A DNA stretch of 64,000 bases, taken from Unio delphinus. Taxonomy: Eukaryota; Mollusca; Bivalvia; Unionida; Unionidae. Below, in pieces: positions 1-8,358 of the stretch. Location of the stretch: NCBI GenBank assembly GCA_029339505.1, contig JAQISU010000234.1, forward strand, positions 248,001 to 312,000. Reading direction: 5' to 3'. Position 1 is the first letter of the stretch; each line of letters opens with the position of its first letter. The notes under the pieces were generated by a model. The model did not search any database and was not told the origin of the DNA. It saw only the letters and a list, made by a program, of their open reading frames with translations. The position numbers and the translations under genes were made by a program.

Positions 1-2
1 AT

Positions 3-134
3 GCTTTTGGTGGCATGATAAGCGAGGGTGGTGTAATTAATCTTACGGGTGCTATCCCAAATATGCTCGGTACTGGGCATCATCGGTATGAGTATCATCA
101 TCCGCGGCAACATCATTATCATGATCAAAAATAG
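3..134 (+). CDS. Possible 3' end of a host gene (partial exon)
   Basis: An open frame runs in from the left edge and stops at TAG 132-134, giving about 43 residues. The first part (AFGGMISEGGVINLTGAIPN) looks like ordinary protein and the tail is rich in His, Tyr and Arg. It is too short for a family call. The codons that follow (CAGCAGCAAT..., ACCACCACC) are low complexity. It could be the last coding exon of a host gene or chance; only neighbouring sequence or transcripts could tell. Confidence 0.25.
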   Translation, partial: AFGGMISEGGVINLTGAIPNMLGTGHHRYEYHHPRQHHYHDQK

Positions 135-1594
135 CAGCAATAACAAAACCACCACCACCAACAACAAAACCATCCTACAAACGTTTGATAAAATCTCGTC
201 AAAAGTTATTTATGTTTAATCATATTTGGCCTTTGCTTATTCGTGTATTGCTAGTATATAGCTATTACCGTTCAAATTATATCTTAAAACATATATACAC
301 CTATTATATGGCCTTAACGTTAGCATTACAGCAAACCAAAACGTCTTCCTTTTAGGATGATTTCTGAAACACTTTTTATGACATTTAAAAGTTACTGAAA
401 ACTTATAAAACATTTATTTTGTGTCGCGCTTTGTACAAGTCTGTTAAGGACAGTACTCTTGGTTCAGTTCTTTGCACAGGCGATAGGATATGAATATTAT
501 ACCCAAGTTATGAAGGAAGGTACATTCGGAAATATAATGGACTATTTAAGATCCATACAATAAATTATAAACGACCATTATTAAATGTAGATATCTGAAA
601 GATGTACAACAATGTAAGAAAGAAGGCGTATACATCGGATTAAAAATTACTTGGAATAATCCAAATTCGTAATATCATATATGCATGTAAATTAAAAAAA
701 TTAATAAGTATTTAGGATTCGTTAACGTTTGAGACGTCTTGTTTTGGCTCGAAACCATTTTTTTTTGAAGATTCCATGTGCAATCTAACTTTCCTTTTCC
801 TTTACATAGGTTTTTTGAATACCTGAAAGAGATAACAAAGTTGATGGACGATTGACCATTAGTAAGTGATTTACGTTCCTGGAAGATTAAGAATTAGTTC
901 CATTGACTAATTTATTAACTTTATTGTTATTCTCTTGCAGAAGCATTACATGGTTTAAACGCAACGAAGAAACCTTGATCGGATTGGACTTTACTTGTAA
1001 CAAGCCATGTGCACTGATACTATTCTTTCAATCTACTGGGCCCGGTGGAAGGGGTTTCAAGATTTCATTCACTTCTGACTAATAGTCACAAATGATTACG
1101 AATGTATCAACGATAAATTTAAAGTGTCACCAAGTTGAAATCATCCGGTGTCGTCCTCAACAAGTGATAGTCAATGCATTTTGCCACTTCTATATTTTAC
1201 TACTTTCTTGCCGAAATATATAAGTTCATCTCAAAGCGCGATAACTATTAATACATCATTTTAGGATCACGGTTATGAAGCACGTATTGAAGATATTAAC
1301 ATATATCGATACTATTAAGATAATACTGAGAAAAGTTGCTATGGCATCCCTGTTGTTTTATTAATAAATTCTTGTTTACGTTTCAGAAAAATAATACAAA
1401 TATTTACATCCTTCTAAATTTGCTTTTATCTGTTTGCATTTTGTGTGGGACACAACCGATTCAAAAGTTTGGAATCATAAATTTTTTCTTCATTATAAAA
1501 TAAATAGTAAAAACGTTTTGATTGGTTGTCAAATAGAATATGCTAAACTTTATAGAGAAACTAAAATAGTCATTGTCAAGAGATGAATATTTGA
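135..1594. other. Host non-coding DNA
   Basis: No long open frame and no recognisable element. AT-rich sequence with a few splice-like signals (for example a pyrimidine tract plus CAG near 941), but the segment between candidate sites has stops in all forward frames. I see nothing I can support as a gene. Confidence 0.5.
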
Positions 1595-1940
1595 GAATGG
1601 ACTAATATCTAAAATCTTTATCGTACATTATTCAGGAAATAATAATGTGTTAGAATGTACTAATATATAAAATCTTTATCATATATTACTCAACAAATTA
1701 TAATGTGCCAGAATAGACTAATATCTAAATTCTTTATCATACATTGCTCAACAAATAATAATGTGTCAGAATGGACTAATATCTAAAATCCTTATTATAC
1801 ATTACTCAACAAATAATAATGTGTCAGAATGGACTAATATCTAAAATCTTTATCAAACATTACTCAACAAATAATAATGTGTCAGAATGGACCAATATCT
1901 AAAATCTTTATCATAAATTACTCAGGAAATAATAATATAT
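1595..1940. repeat. 58-bp tandem repeat, about six copies
   Basis: Six head-to-tail copies of a ~58-bp AT-rich unit with the core GAATGGACTAATATCTAAAA. The inner copies are nearly identical and the outer ones more diverged, the usual pattern for a minisatellite made by unequal exchange. It lies about 240 bp outside element 1. Confidence 0.85.
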
Positions 1941-2174
1941 CACTTATTTTAAATGCGTCATATATCAAATTAGCTGCTGAGCTTATTCGTTTCCTACTGA
2001 TAGGAGTCAATAGTTGAATGTACGTGTGCGTATATTGTTTATTACAGAAGTATTTTTGAATTAAGTATACACCCATGATATTATACACATGAAAATGATA
2101 TTTCTCTTCAGTATCATGAATGTCACAGAATATAATTTTAGCTTTATTGATCCTACTGTATACATATCTCCCTT

Positions 2175-2180
2175 TTCATT
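2175..2180. repeat. Target-site duplication of element 1 (left copy)
   Basis: TTCATT directly precedes the terminal AGCAGCAG and is repeated at 26444-26449 after ...CTGCTGC. One T is shared with the inverted terminus, so the duplication is 5 or 6 bp; 6 bp is the size known for Polinton/Maverick insertions. Confidence 0.75.
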
Positions 2181-2407
2181 AGCAGCAGAGGGGGCGAATC
2201 AGACAACTTTTTTTTGTTTTTATTTTTGATTATACCCCCTCCAAAATAACACTAGACCCTTCTCGCGAAAAAATAAGTCTCCGACCCTTGTCTGAAAACA
2301 TTCGCGTTTTCGTTGATGTCGCAACGTCGTTGTCACTCACCCCCTCTGCTGCTAGAACTTTCAGTTCTAGGTTTACGGTGATTTTAACCGAATATTTGAT
2401 CCAGTCC
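2181..2407. repeat. Left terminal inverted repeat of element 1
   Basis: Reverse complement of 26218-26444 with few differences. The outer 173 bp (2181-2353) is itself bounded by AGCAGCAGAGGGGG and its inverse CCCCCTCTGCTGCT. The inner part reaches into sequence that, at the right end, encodes the C-terminus of the packaging ATPase. Confidence 0.9.
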
Positions 2408-2416
2408 TTAGGACGA

Positions 2417-2432
2417 AAATCATTTATGATTT
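2417..2432. terminator. Hairpin over the stop codon of the penton-like gene
   Basis: AAATCAT-TT-ATGATTT, 7-bp arms. The same position holds AAATCCT-TTC-AGGATTT in element 2A (30186-30202) and AAATCCT-T-AGGATTT in element 3 (44585-44599): arm bases change in pairs, so the fold is kept. A 3'-end or stability role is inferred only. Confidence 0.5.
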
Positions 2433-3788
2433 CACAAATAGACTAATTTGTAAAACCTCCTCTTGTAAATCAATCAGATTATTAGACTGATCTGTGAGTT
2501 TGAAATTAATTCTGGTTAATGAATTATTATGACATCGCATATAGACTGGATTCACCGGAGACTCAATTATTAAAAACCCTGGAGGGGCTGTTGGTGCAAA
2601 TGAATACAAAATATATCCTTGCTGAGCTTGATTTGATCGTTCTAAATTTATTTGATAGCTTCCTTCGATCACATCACATACTAAATTGAGCGCAATCACC
2701 GTTGAAATATTCACATTGAACGGAGCAATATGCCTGCCACCACCATCTGGGTCATTATTATGTTTGAGGATAGTTGTTTGTGGTTGTGGTTGTGTTTTTT
2801 TCCACGTATCATGGATTTTTTTGAAACCTTCATCGATGGCATCACTGAGAGATTTTTGTAATTCTGAGATATTATATCCTGGTAGTTTAAACTCACGAAT
2901 ATCTTCTACGCGTATATTACTTTTCATCGCAAACTCTGTTCTCGTTTTAGGATTATCGTCACCTAATATCTCTTGAATAATTTGTGAATGAAATGTTTCC
3001 ATGTCATTGATGATTTTGTTACATATTTCTACAACGCTGATAAATTCATCTCGGGTGAGAGTGCCGGATTTAATGGATATTAACAACAGTAAAAAATCAT
3101 ATTCCATCGCTGTGAAATTTTCAGTAATTTTGTTCTGTCGGGGTACGAATTTGACAACGTTATTTTCTACTATTCCATTGAAAAGTTCCCACTTATTATA
3201 ATCTTTATAACTCTTTATTGGATTATCAGATTTTATCCTGTCTGTGATATAATCGGTTTTTTGTGGTTCTGGTAATTTAACGGTTTTTCCACCGGGTGGT
3301 AATTCAGGCCATCCTAGTACGGTTCTAATAGAACTCTGATAGATATCTACGACGTATCCTTCTGTGCTTATTTCAATGGCAGATGATAGTGTCGGCACAT
3401 GAACTGTTATAGCTATTTTTGATTCTTTTCCAGTAATCGATTTTATTCTACGCGCGAATTCATCATTGATTTGTTCAATTTGATATGATCCGGTTGGTAT
3501 GGAAACAACATTCCAGTCTGTGGTACCGTCGGGTTTATTCTTATTTGCAAATACCAGTGAATTATTGGGTTGTTGACCACCAAATGATTTTGACCTAATA
3601 TTTGGCCAACTGTGGTATACTCGTAATTTTGTTAGCGCGATTTCCTTCACTGGGACCGGAGAGGGGAAATTCACACTGAATTCTGGATTCGTTGAGGTTA
3701 TTGAGATCATGCTTGTTTGTACTGGGTTTGTGTTCTCCACTATTTTTTGAAGTAATTCCATCTGTGTTGTCATTGTTATTATACTCAT
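2424..3788 (-). CDS. Penton-like virion protein (element 1)
   Basis: Unbroken 454-residue gene. Residues ~100-117 (SYQIEQINDEF) and ~154-165 (IRTVLGWPELPP) lie in a beta-rich N-terminal half; the C-terminal block has 'YSFAPTAPPGFLIIESP' and ends with 'LTDQSNNLIDLQEEV'. From family knowledge, this C-terminal block recurs in invertebrate Polinton/adintovirus genomes beside the capsid genes. I infer a penton or vertex protein, but the fold cannot be proved by eye. The first 195 bp overlap the membrane-protein gene in another frame. Either MSIITM or the in-frame MTTQMELL could be the start. The same gene is intact in element 3 (458 residues) and broken in 2A. Confidence 0.75.
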   Translation of the reverse strand: MSIITMTTQMELLQKIVENTNPVQTSMISITSTNPEFSVNFPSPVPVKEIALTKLRVYHSWPNIRSKSFGGQQPNNSLVFANKNKPDGTTDWNVVSIPTGSYQIEQINDEFARRIKSITGKESKIAITVHVPTLSSAIEISTEGYVVDIYQSSIRTVLGWPELPPGGKTVKLPEPQKTDYITDRIKSDNPIKSYKDYNKWELFNGIVENNVVKFVPRQNKITENFTAMEYDFLLLLISIKSGTLTRDEFISVVEICNKIINDMETFHSQIIQEILGDDNPKTRTEFAMKSNIRVEDIREFKLPGYNISELQKSLSDAIDEGFKKIHDTWKKTQPQPQTTILKHNNDPDGGGRHIAPFNVNISTVIALNLVCDVIEGSYQINLERSNQAQQGYILYSFAPTAPPGFLIIESPVNPVYMRCHNNSLTRINFKLTDQSNNLIDLQEEVLQISLFVKS

Positions 3789-4239
3789 GTTGTATTTCTA
3801 ATTTTGACATCGCAGAATCATATATATCTACCATCGCTGAAAACTCACTCTCTGATATAATTGTATCATCGAGCGATGACGATATAAATGAGGATAATTG
3901 CGAGTATGCAGTGGACACAACATGAAATTGAATTATGTAGTCTTGTAGTTTGCGTTGGCTGCATGAGGATATTTTTTTTGTGATTATTGAAATTATTCCA
4001 GCGATTGTTGTTGCCGCAGAAATGCAAATTGGAACAGCTATCGGGGCCATCATTGTCACTGAAGACAGTATAATACCAGCTCCGGTGATTACACCACTCA
4101 CAGCGTACACAGTAACATCAACTGCGGTAATTCTCCTGCGATATTTTTTAATTTTCAATTCATACTCCTCAGACAAGGTTTTGAGTCTAGTTTGATACTC
4201 TCTGACCTGATCATAGCGATATTGCGATGATGAAATCAT
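3595..4239 (-). CDS. Two-helix membrane protein (element 1)
   Basis: Unbroken 214-residue gene. A charged, coiled N-terminus (~1-38, many Lys/Arg/Glu) is followed by two hydrophobic Gly/Ala/Ile-rich segments (~40-62 and ~64-87) that should form a membrane hairpin, then a helical region and an Asn/Ser-rich tail. Proteins of this layout sit next to the penton-like gene in related elements; their function is not known to me, and membrane perturbation during entry or virion lipid contact are guesses. The last ~65 codons overlap the start of the penton-like gene in a different frame, an arrangement kept in elements 2A and 3. Confidence 0.7.
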   Translation of the reverse strand: MISSSQYRYDQVREYQTRLKTLSEEYELKIKKYRRRITAVDVTVYAVSGVITGAGIILSSVTMMAPIAVPICISAATTIAGIISIITKKISSCSQRKLQDYIIQFHVVSTAYSQLSSFISSSLDDTIISESEFSAMVDIYDSAMSKLEIQHEYNNNDNTDGITSKNSGEHKPSTNKHDLNNLNESRIQCEFPLSGPSEGNRANKITSIPQLAKY

Positions 4240-4268
4240 TTTTATTTTAAATACGCTATCGTTTTCAA

Positions 4269-5299
4269 TTACGATTTACTTAAATTCGCTACGAATTCCA
4301 CATACCACGTTGTTGAGACCCTAACCAAATCTTTATCAGTAGATGTAATTGTAAACTTTTCAGTTCTATCCTTGTCGATGATCGTTGAAATCGTATTATT
4401 GACCCCGGATGAACTGGATGATGAAATATTAAATTGAGACAATGGTGTTACTAGTGTTAATCGATAAATACCCTTAACGGTTGCAGTGATATCTAATTTG
4501 TTGTTTGTAGGTGTCCACTCCAATGATCCGTGTTGGATCGTGTATACTACGTTGTTGGTTTTCTCATGAGGAATTTTTGTTTTTTCAATGGCTGTTATCA
4601 TCCTCGAAAGATCACCTTTGATGCCTTCGATGGAAGTTTTCGTCTCATCGATGGATTTTTTAATATCAGGGAGTTTTAGTTCAATTTTATCGAATGTAGT
4701 TCCAATAAATTTATCAATGATATTTCTACGAAATGCGGTAAACTGTTTTATGTGTTCTTCGGTTTTAGATTGAAGTGTTTCTAGTTCCAACGCAGAATCG
4801 TTGAGAGTTTTAAATCGATCTGTAATCGTCGAAAAAAGTACACCCGGTTTGAGTTTACCCTGATCGGAAAATAACGCGATAGTATCCTCGATTGCGTTTT
4901 GTTGTTTAACTAAAATATCATCCAGAGAGATATTACTGGTTTTCAATTTACCCTGATCGGAAAATAGCGCAACGGTGTTCTCGATTGCGTTTTGTTGTTT
5001 AACCAAAATATCATCCAGAGAAATATTACTGGATTTCAATTTACCCTGATCGGAAAAAAACGCAACGGTGTTCTCGATTGCGTTTTGTTGTTTAACCAAA
5101 ATATCATCCAGAGAAATATTACTGGATTTCAATTTACCCTGTTCGTCTTGAAATACAACTATTTCATTCGGGTCAACACTTGTTAAGTTCAACGTCTCAG
5201 CGATTTCATCTTTAATTTTTTTTTTATATCCTTGATAGAATCAGGAGTTGCAGTGCCATCGGGTTTGGGTTTCAGAGGTCTTCCCCAAATATCAATCAT
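4269..5299 (-). pseudogene. Fibre-like repeat protein, frameshifted near its start (element 1)
   Basis: By comparison with element 3 the gene should start at the ATG at 5299 (MIDIWGRPL), but an A-run on the coding strand (5215-5223 as T) breaks the frame; the open 307-residue part starts at 5192. It holds three near-perfect 31-residue repeats (core GKLKSSNISLDDILVKQQNA) plus a partial fourth, a helical stalk (~120-210) and a beta-rich C-terminal domain (~215-307, from VVYTIQHGSLEWTP). The repeat-stalk-head layout suggests a trimeric fibre or spike; this is inference from architecture. Elements 2A and 3 have only one full repeat. Confidence 0.65.
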
Positions 5300-5305
5300 G
5301 ATATT

Positions 5306-5719
5306 TTATATATCTCTCTCTAAAAAGCGATTACTAGTGTAGTCATTTACGACAATGTGTGGTGATTTTCTAGATGCTGAAATAGCGTCAAGGACATTTA
5401 ATACTTCACTGCCGCATATTGGTGGGTCATTGATTTGTTGTGTTGGTAGCGTAGAATACCAAGTCTTCATTGGAAGGGTTTTTATGTAACGCATAAACTC
5501 TTTTGGTGGGGCTAATCCATATGAATCAAAATAGACAATCCCACGTGGATCAATAGCGTATGCAACCCAGTGAGTTCCAGGTCCGGTGCTGTTATCGAGA
5601 TTAATAATACCTGTTTCAGTTTTGTTTGGTTGATGTGGTAATTGATCTTTCATAAAAACACCTCTGAAATTTTTAATCACTAGTTTTTTAGCAGCATCCA
5701 TTAAATCAAAATTGGACAT
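5306..5719 (-). CDS. Adenain-like cysteine protease (element 1)
   Basis: A 137-residue maturation protease of the adenovirus/Ulp1 clan (C5-like), start chosen at MSNFDLMDAAKK because upstream codons overlap the pX-like region and are absent from the family. Catalytic residues are visible in order: His in GPGTHWVAYAI (~53), Asp in VYFDSYG (~66) and Cys in PPICGSEVL (~101). Expected role: cleavage of capsid and core precursors during virion maturation. It lies between the fibre-like and pX-like genes, all on one strand. Short for the family but the complete core is present; no lesion seen here, unlike the copy in element 3. Confidence 0.85.
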   Translation of the reverse strand: MSNFDLMDAAKKLVIKNFRGVFMKDQLPHQPNKTETGIINLDNSTGPGTHWVAYAIDPRGIVYFDSYGLAPPKEFMRYIKTLPMKTWYSTLPTQQINDPPICGSEVLNVLDAISASRKSPHIVVNDYTSNRFLERDI

Positions 5720-5787
5720 TGGAACCATCGAAGATTTGGGAACCATAGGTTCGGAAATTGAAGATTTGGGAACCATAGGTTCCTCAA

Positions 5788-6333
5788 TTAATAAACCGTT
5801 CCTGGTAGTCTCAGGCCTGATCCGTGAACGGATCTCCCGCTGTACCATGAATACGGGGTTCCTGGTAGTCTTAGACCCTTTCCGCTGTACCATGAATACG
5901 GGGTTCCTGGTAGTCTTAGACCCTTTCCCTTTTTTTTATACCCTTGACCTTTCTTCGGTTCATATGATTCAGCAATGCTCTGTACCGCTTTTGTTACCAA
6001 GCCTTCAACTACCCCCAATGCGGCCGCTTTTGCTACTGCTGGGGCTGCTGCCGCAACCAATGCTGGTATTGCAGCAAACAACGGAAATATACCACCTGTT
6101 TTTATCATATTTTTGATAGCAGCCGAAGAGAGTGTGATCTGAACTCCTTTTTTATCCTTGAAAGCATCATTGAAATGTTTCACTTGACGAGTTGTCAGCG
6201 ATAATTTATTTGCCCCGCCATTCATTTAATTAGGTTTCAACGTGATTGTGGTTCCACATTGTTTAGCGGATTTTGATTGCAATTTTTTTAACTGACCAGG
6301 AGTCAATGACACATTGATATTACTATATGACAT
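5788..6333 (-). pseudogene. pX-like core/membrane-active peptide gene with in-frame stop (element 1)
   Basis: Homologue of the intact 179-residue gene in element 3. Here a TAA near 6229 splits the N-terminus; translation could restart at MNGGANK (6225). A hydrophobic segment GGIFPLFAAIPALVAAAAP follows a basic, polar N-terminal half. This resembles the C-terminal segment of adenovirus core protein X (pX/mu) and adintovirus pX; that assignment is from motif likeness. The C-terminal tail has two direct 15-residue repeats (GLRLPGTPYSWYSGK) and a third partial copy. A GATCCGT-GA-ACGGATC palindrome (5819-5834) lies inside the tail and is absent from 2A. Confidence 0.65.
5819..5834. repeat. In-gene palindrome GATCCGTGAACGGATC
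   Basis: Perfect 7-bp arms with a 2-nt loop, within the pX-like coding tail. The same 16-mer is at 47815-47830 in element 3, and an imperfect relative at 47920-47935. Element 2A lacks it: there TCTCAGGCC continues directly into TTTTCCGC. This looks like a small insertion. Confidence 0.7.
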
Positions 6334-6361
6334 TATACAAATACAGATTGATTCTAATGGA

Positions 6362-6378
6362 AAAATCCTTCGGATTTT
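6362..6378. terminator. Hairpin at the 3' end of the capsid gene
   Basis: AAAATCC-TTC-GGATTTT just past the capsid stop codon. The 2A counterpart is AAAATCC-TTT-GGATTTT at 34057-34073 with a second hairpin AATCGT-AAA-ACGATT at 34035-34049. Possible 3'-end signal; no proof. Confidence 0.4.
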
Positions 6379-6381
6379 CAA

Positions 6382-7824
6382 TTACATATTTTCCACTGGT
6401 GCATCTACCACTCTCATTCTTCCACCAACACCTTCAAGTAGCATTGATTTATCACTGAGAATGACAGCAACCGCTCTATAATTAGCAATAGCACCAGCAC
6501 CACCAGGACGGGTTACACGGGCTCTAAAGTGTATATCAACGACAGATTGTCTCATCAAATCAAGATGTTCCAATGAAAAGTAATAAATCGGATAGAGGCT
6601 TTTAAAATCCAATTGTGATATTTGCAAACCGGTATCCACATTTTGATCACGTGCCATAAATGACAACAGGTTATGATAGACACGTGCAATATGATTCTGA
6701 CCGTAATCAAGTTGTATATCCTCGGATGGTTCCTGCTGTCCGTTTATTCTCAGCGAGACTTCATTAACACCTAACTGATCAAATATCATATGACTTCGTT
6801 CTTGATTACCAACTCGCGCAGCATTCTGTAACGCAATAAATATATGACGTGGAGCTGAAATCCCTTGTTTTGATGCCAGGTGCCATGTGAATGTACCATC
6901 AACACTGTCTTGTTTAATATCCGTAGTCACTGATAACCAACTCAACAACGACTTTCCTCCTTGATCCATAAATGATAGTAGTCGCTGTTCTTCTGTGATT
7001 GATGGAGTTAACACTGGCATCCACAATGATAGTTTTGTTAAAATGACTTTACCGGGAGCAACCCCAGCATTACGCCAGATTGCATCATCATCAGTACCCT
7101 TTCTCACGAGTGCTATTGTGTGTTTGGCTCCATAAATAACTTTTCGGACGTTTCTACAGAATCCAAATATGTGATGTAGTGGAATCGCACATGAAAATCG
7201 TCGACGCTGCCCATGCAACATTGCTACGCGTGTTGCAAATCCTAAATTGAGATTACCATTAACGCCTCCGATAATATCAAACGCAACTCCGGGTCTAGCT
7301 CGACGTTCTGGATTAGCTGCTTCCCCCTGATTTACTTCTGCAGTACCCTGTGCTGTTAACACTTTAATGAATTGAAGGTGATCAGCGTTATCAGAGGTAT
7401 CCTTTGCAAACATCATAGATGGACCCGCTGATCTTGAATAATCATCAGAATATCTTGCTAACCCTATGATTGTTGTGGCCATATCAACTTCACGGTCAAT
7501 GGATTCAATTTCTTTTCCATCAATGAGATATCTAGCGCTTTCAAATAACGCCATGATGCCGTTATTAACAAAACCAACTCGGACATTTGAGTTATTGTCA
7601 TATGGGGTATCAGCTGCAACATTTGTTACAAGTTCTCCTTCTACTTCAATAAACGGTTCACACGGTAGAAAATATTTACTGGTATCATGAACTTGAAGTT
7701 CAATTCGTGATCGGAGATCGGGTTGTACTGCGTGATAAGAATAAAATTGAAAATCGCGTACAGAATCATTCTTACGCACTGGGGCATCCATATCAAATGC
7801 TGGATCAGATGACCTTTTGAACAT
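6382..7824 (-). CDS. Double-jelly-roll major capsid protein (element 1)
   Basis: Intact 480-residue hexon-type major capsid protein of the Polinton/adintovirus family. Family landmarks by eye: N-terminal 'IELQVHDTSKYFLPC' (~41-55), 'VGFVNNGIMALFESARY' (~83-99) followed by 'GKEIESIDREVD', 'FSCAIPLHHIFGFCRNV' in the middle, and a C-terminal 'AVAVILSDKSMLLEG'. This order (first barrel, FxFxIPLxHIFGFC linker, second barrel) is that of known Polinton capsid proteins, which form trimeric capsomers of icosahedral particles. The gene is uninterrupted although neighbours are broken. It is in the middle of a minus-strand structural gene block and is followed by the pX-like and protease genes. Confidence 0.92.
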   Translation of the reverse strand: MFKRSSDPAFDMDAPVRKNDSVRDFQFYSYHAVQPDLRSRIELQVHDTSKYFLPCEPFIEVEGELVTNVAADTPYDNNSNVRVGFVNNGIMALFESARYLIDGKEIESIDREVDMATTIIGLARYSDDYSRSAGPSMMFAKDTSDNADHLQFIKVLTAQGTAEVNQGEAANPERRARPGVAFDIIGGVNGNLNLGFATRVAMLHGQRRRFSCAIPLHHIFGFCRNVRKVIYGAKHTIALVRKGTDDDAIWRNAGVAPGKVILTKLSLWMPVLTPSITEEQRLLSFMDQGGKSLLSWLSVTTDIKQDSVDGTFTWHLASKQGISAPRHIFIALQNAARVGNQERSHMIFDQLGVNEVSLRINGQQEPSEDIQLDYGQNHIARVYHNLLSFMARDQNVDTGLQISQLDFKSLYPIYYFSLEHLDLMRQSVVDIHFRARVTRPGGAGAIANYRAVAVILSDKSMLLEGVGGRMRVVDAPVENM

Positions 7825-7853
7825 TTTATTCTATTTATCAGAGTCTAAATCGT

Positions 7854-7871
7854 GAAATCCTACGGATTTTC
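7854..7871. repeat. Intergenic GAAATCC-TAC-GGATTTTC hairpin
   Basis: Lies between the pVI-like and capsid genes. At the same site elements 2A (35498-35516) and 3 (49821-49837) have AAATCGT-AA-ACGATTT: a different core, again self-complementary, inside the same GAAA/TTTC frame. Confidence 0.55.
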
Positions 7872-7893
7872 ATCGTAAACGATTTTTCCATTT

Positions 7894-8325
7894 TCATCGT
7901 CGTAGTTTTCTAAAGCCACTTCCCGCTATCATATTTGCAATATTGCTTTGGTCTCCTTGATTTACCATCGACGCTAGTTTTTCATCTACTGCGTTATTTA
8001 TAATTTTACTAACACTTGCAGGCATTTCTTCTGTAGACGGTAACGGTTTCTATTTTCGACTCACTAATGATGTTATTTTATCCTTCGCAGTTGAAAACGC
8101 TTTCCCGGCAAGATCTCCAACAGTACTAATACCCTTATCACGAATAACATCAATGGCTTTCATTCCTAGTTGTTTAGCTAACGGCATCACTTTTGGGGCC
8201 GTTCTTGAAAAGAATCCTAAAATGGTCTTGCCGAGGCCATCTCCGTAGTATGCTCTATAAACTGGAAACCGTGAATTAACTACATAGACGAGGGTTGGTT
8301 TATCATGATTGTAGTGTACGATCAT
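7894..8325 (-). pseudogene. pVI-like minor capsid protein, truncated by a stop (element 1)
   Basis: Homologue of the 143-residue gene of element 3. A TAG near 8050 cuts it to 91 residues; the remaining codons run on to about 7894. The N-terminus (MIVHYNHDKPTLVYVVN, RFPVYRAYYGDGLG) leads to an amphipathic region (FFSRTAPKVMPLAKQLGMKA) and a Lys-rich tail. Position, size and an amphipathic helix suggest an adenovirus pVI-type internal protein; this is inference. In elements 2A and 3 the C-terminus carries IAGSG, which matches the adenain cleavage pattern (I/L/M)-x-G-x-G. Confidence 0.6.
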
Positions 8326-8358
8326 TATTATAAAAACAATAGTGTTTTCAATTGTTAT

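Noticed and set aside
808..942. Host exon between intron-like signals
   Set aside because: Pyrimidine tracts with AG and a GTAAGT are present, but the segment between has stops in every forward frame.
5720..5893. N-terminal extension of the protease frame (MVQRKGSKTTRNPVF...)
   Set aside because: It is the antiphase reading of the pX-like tail repeats; the family start is MSNFDL and the extension differs among copies.
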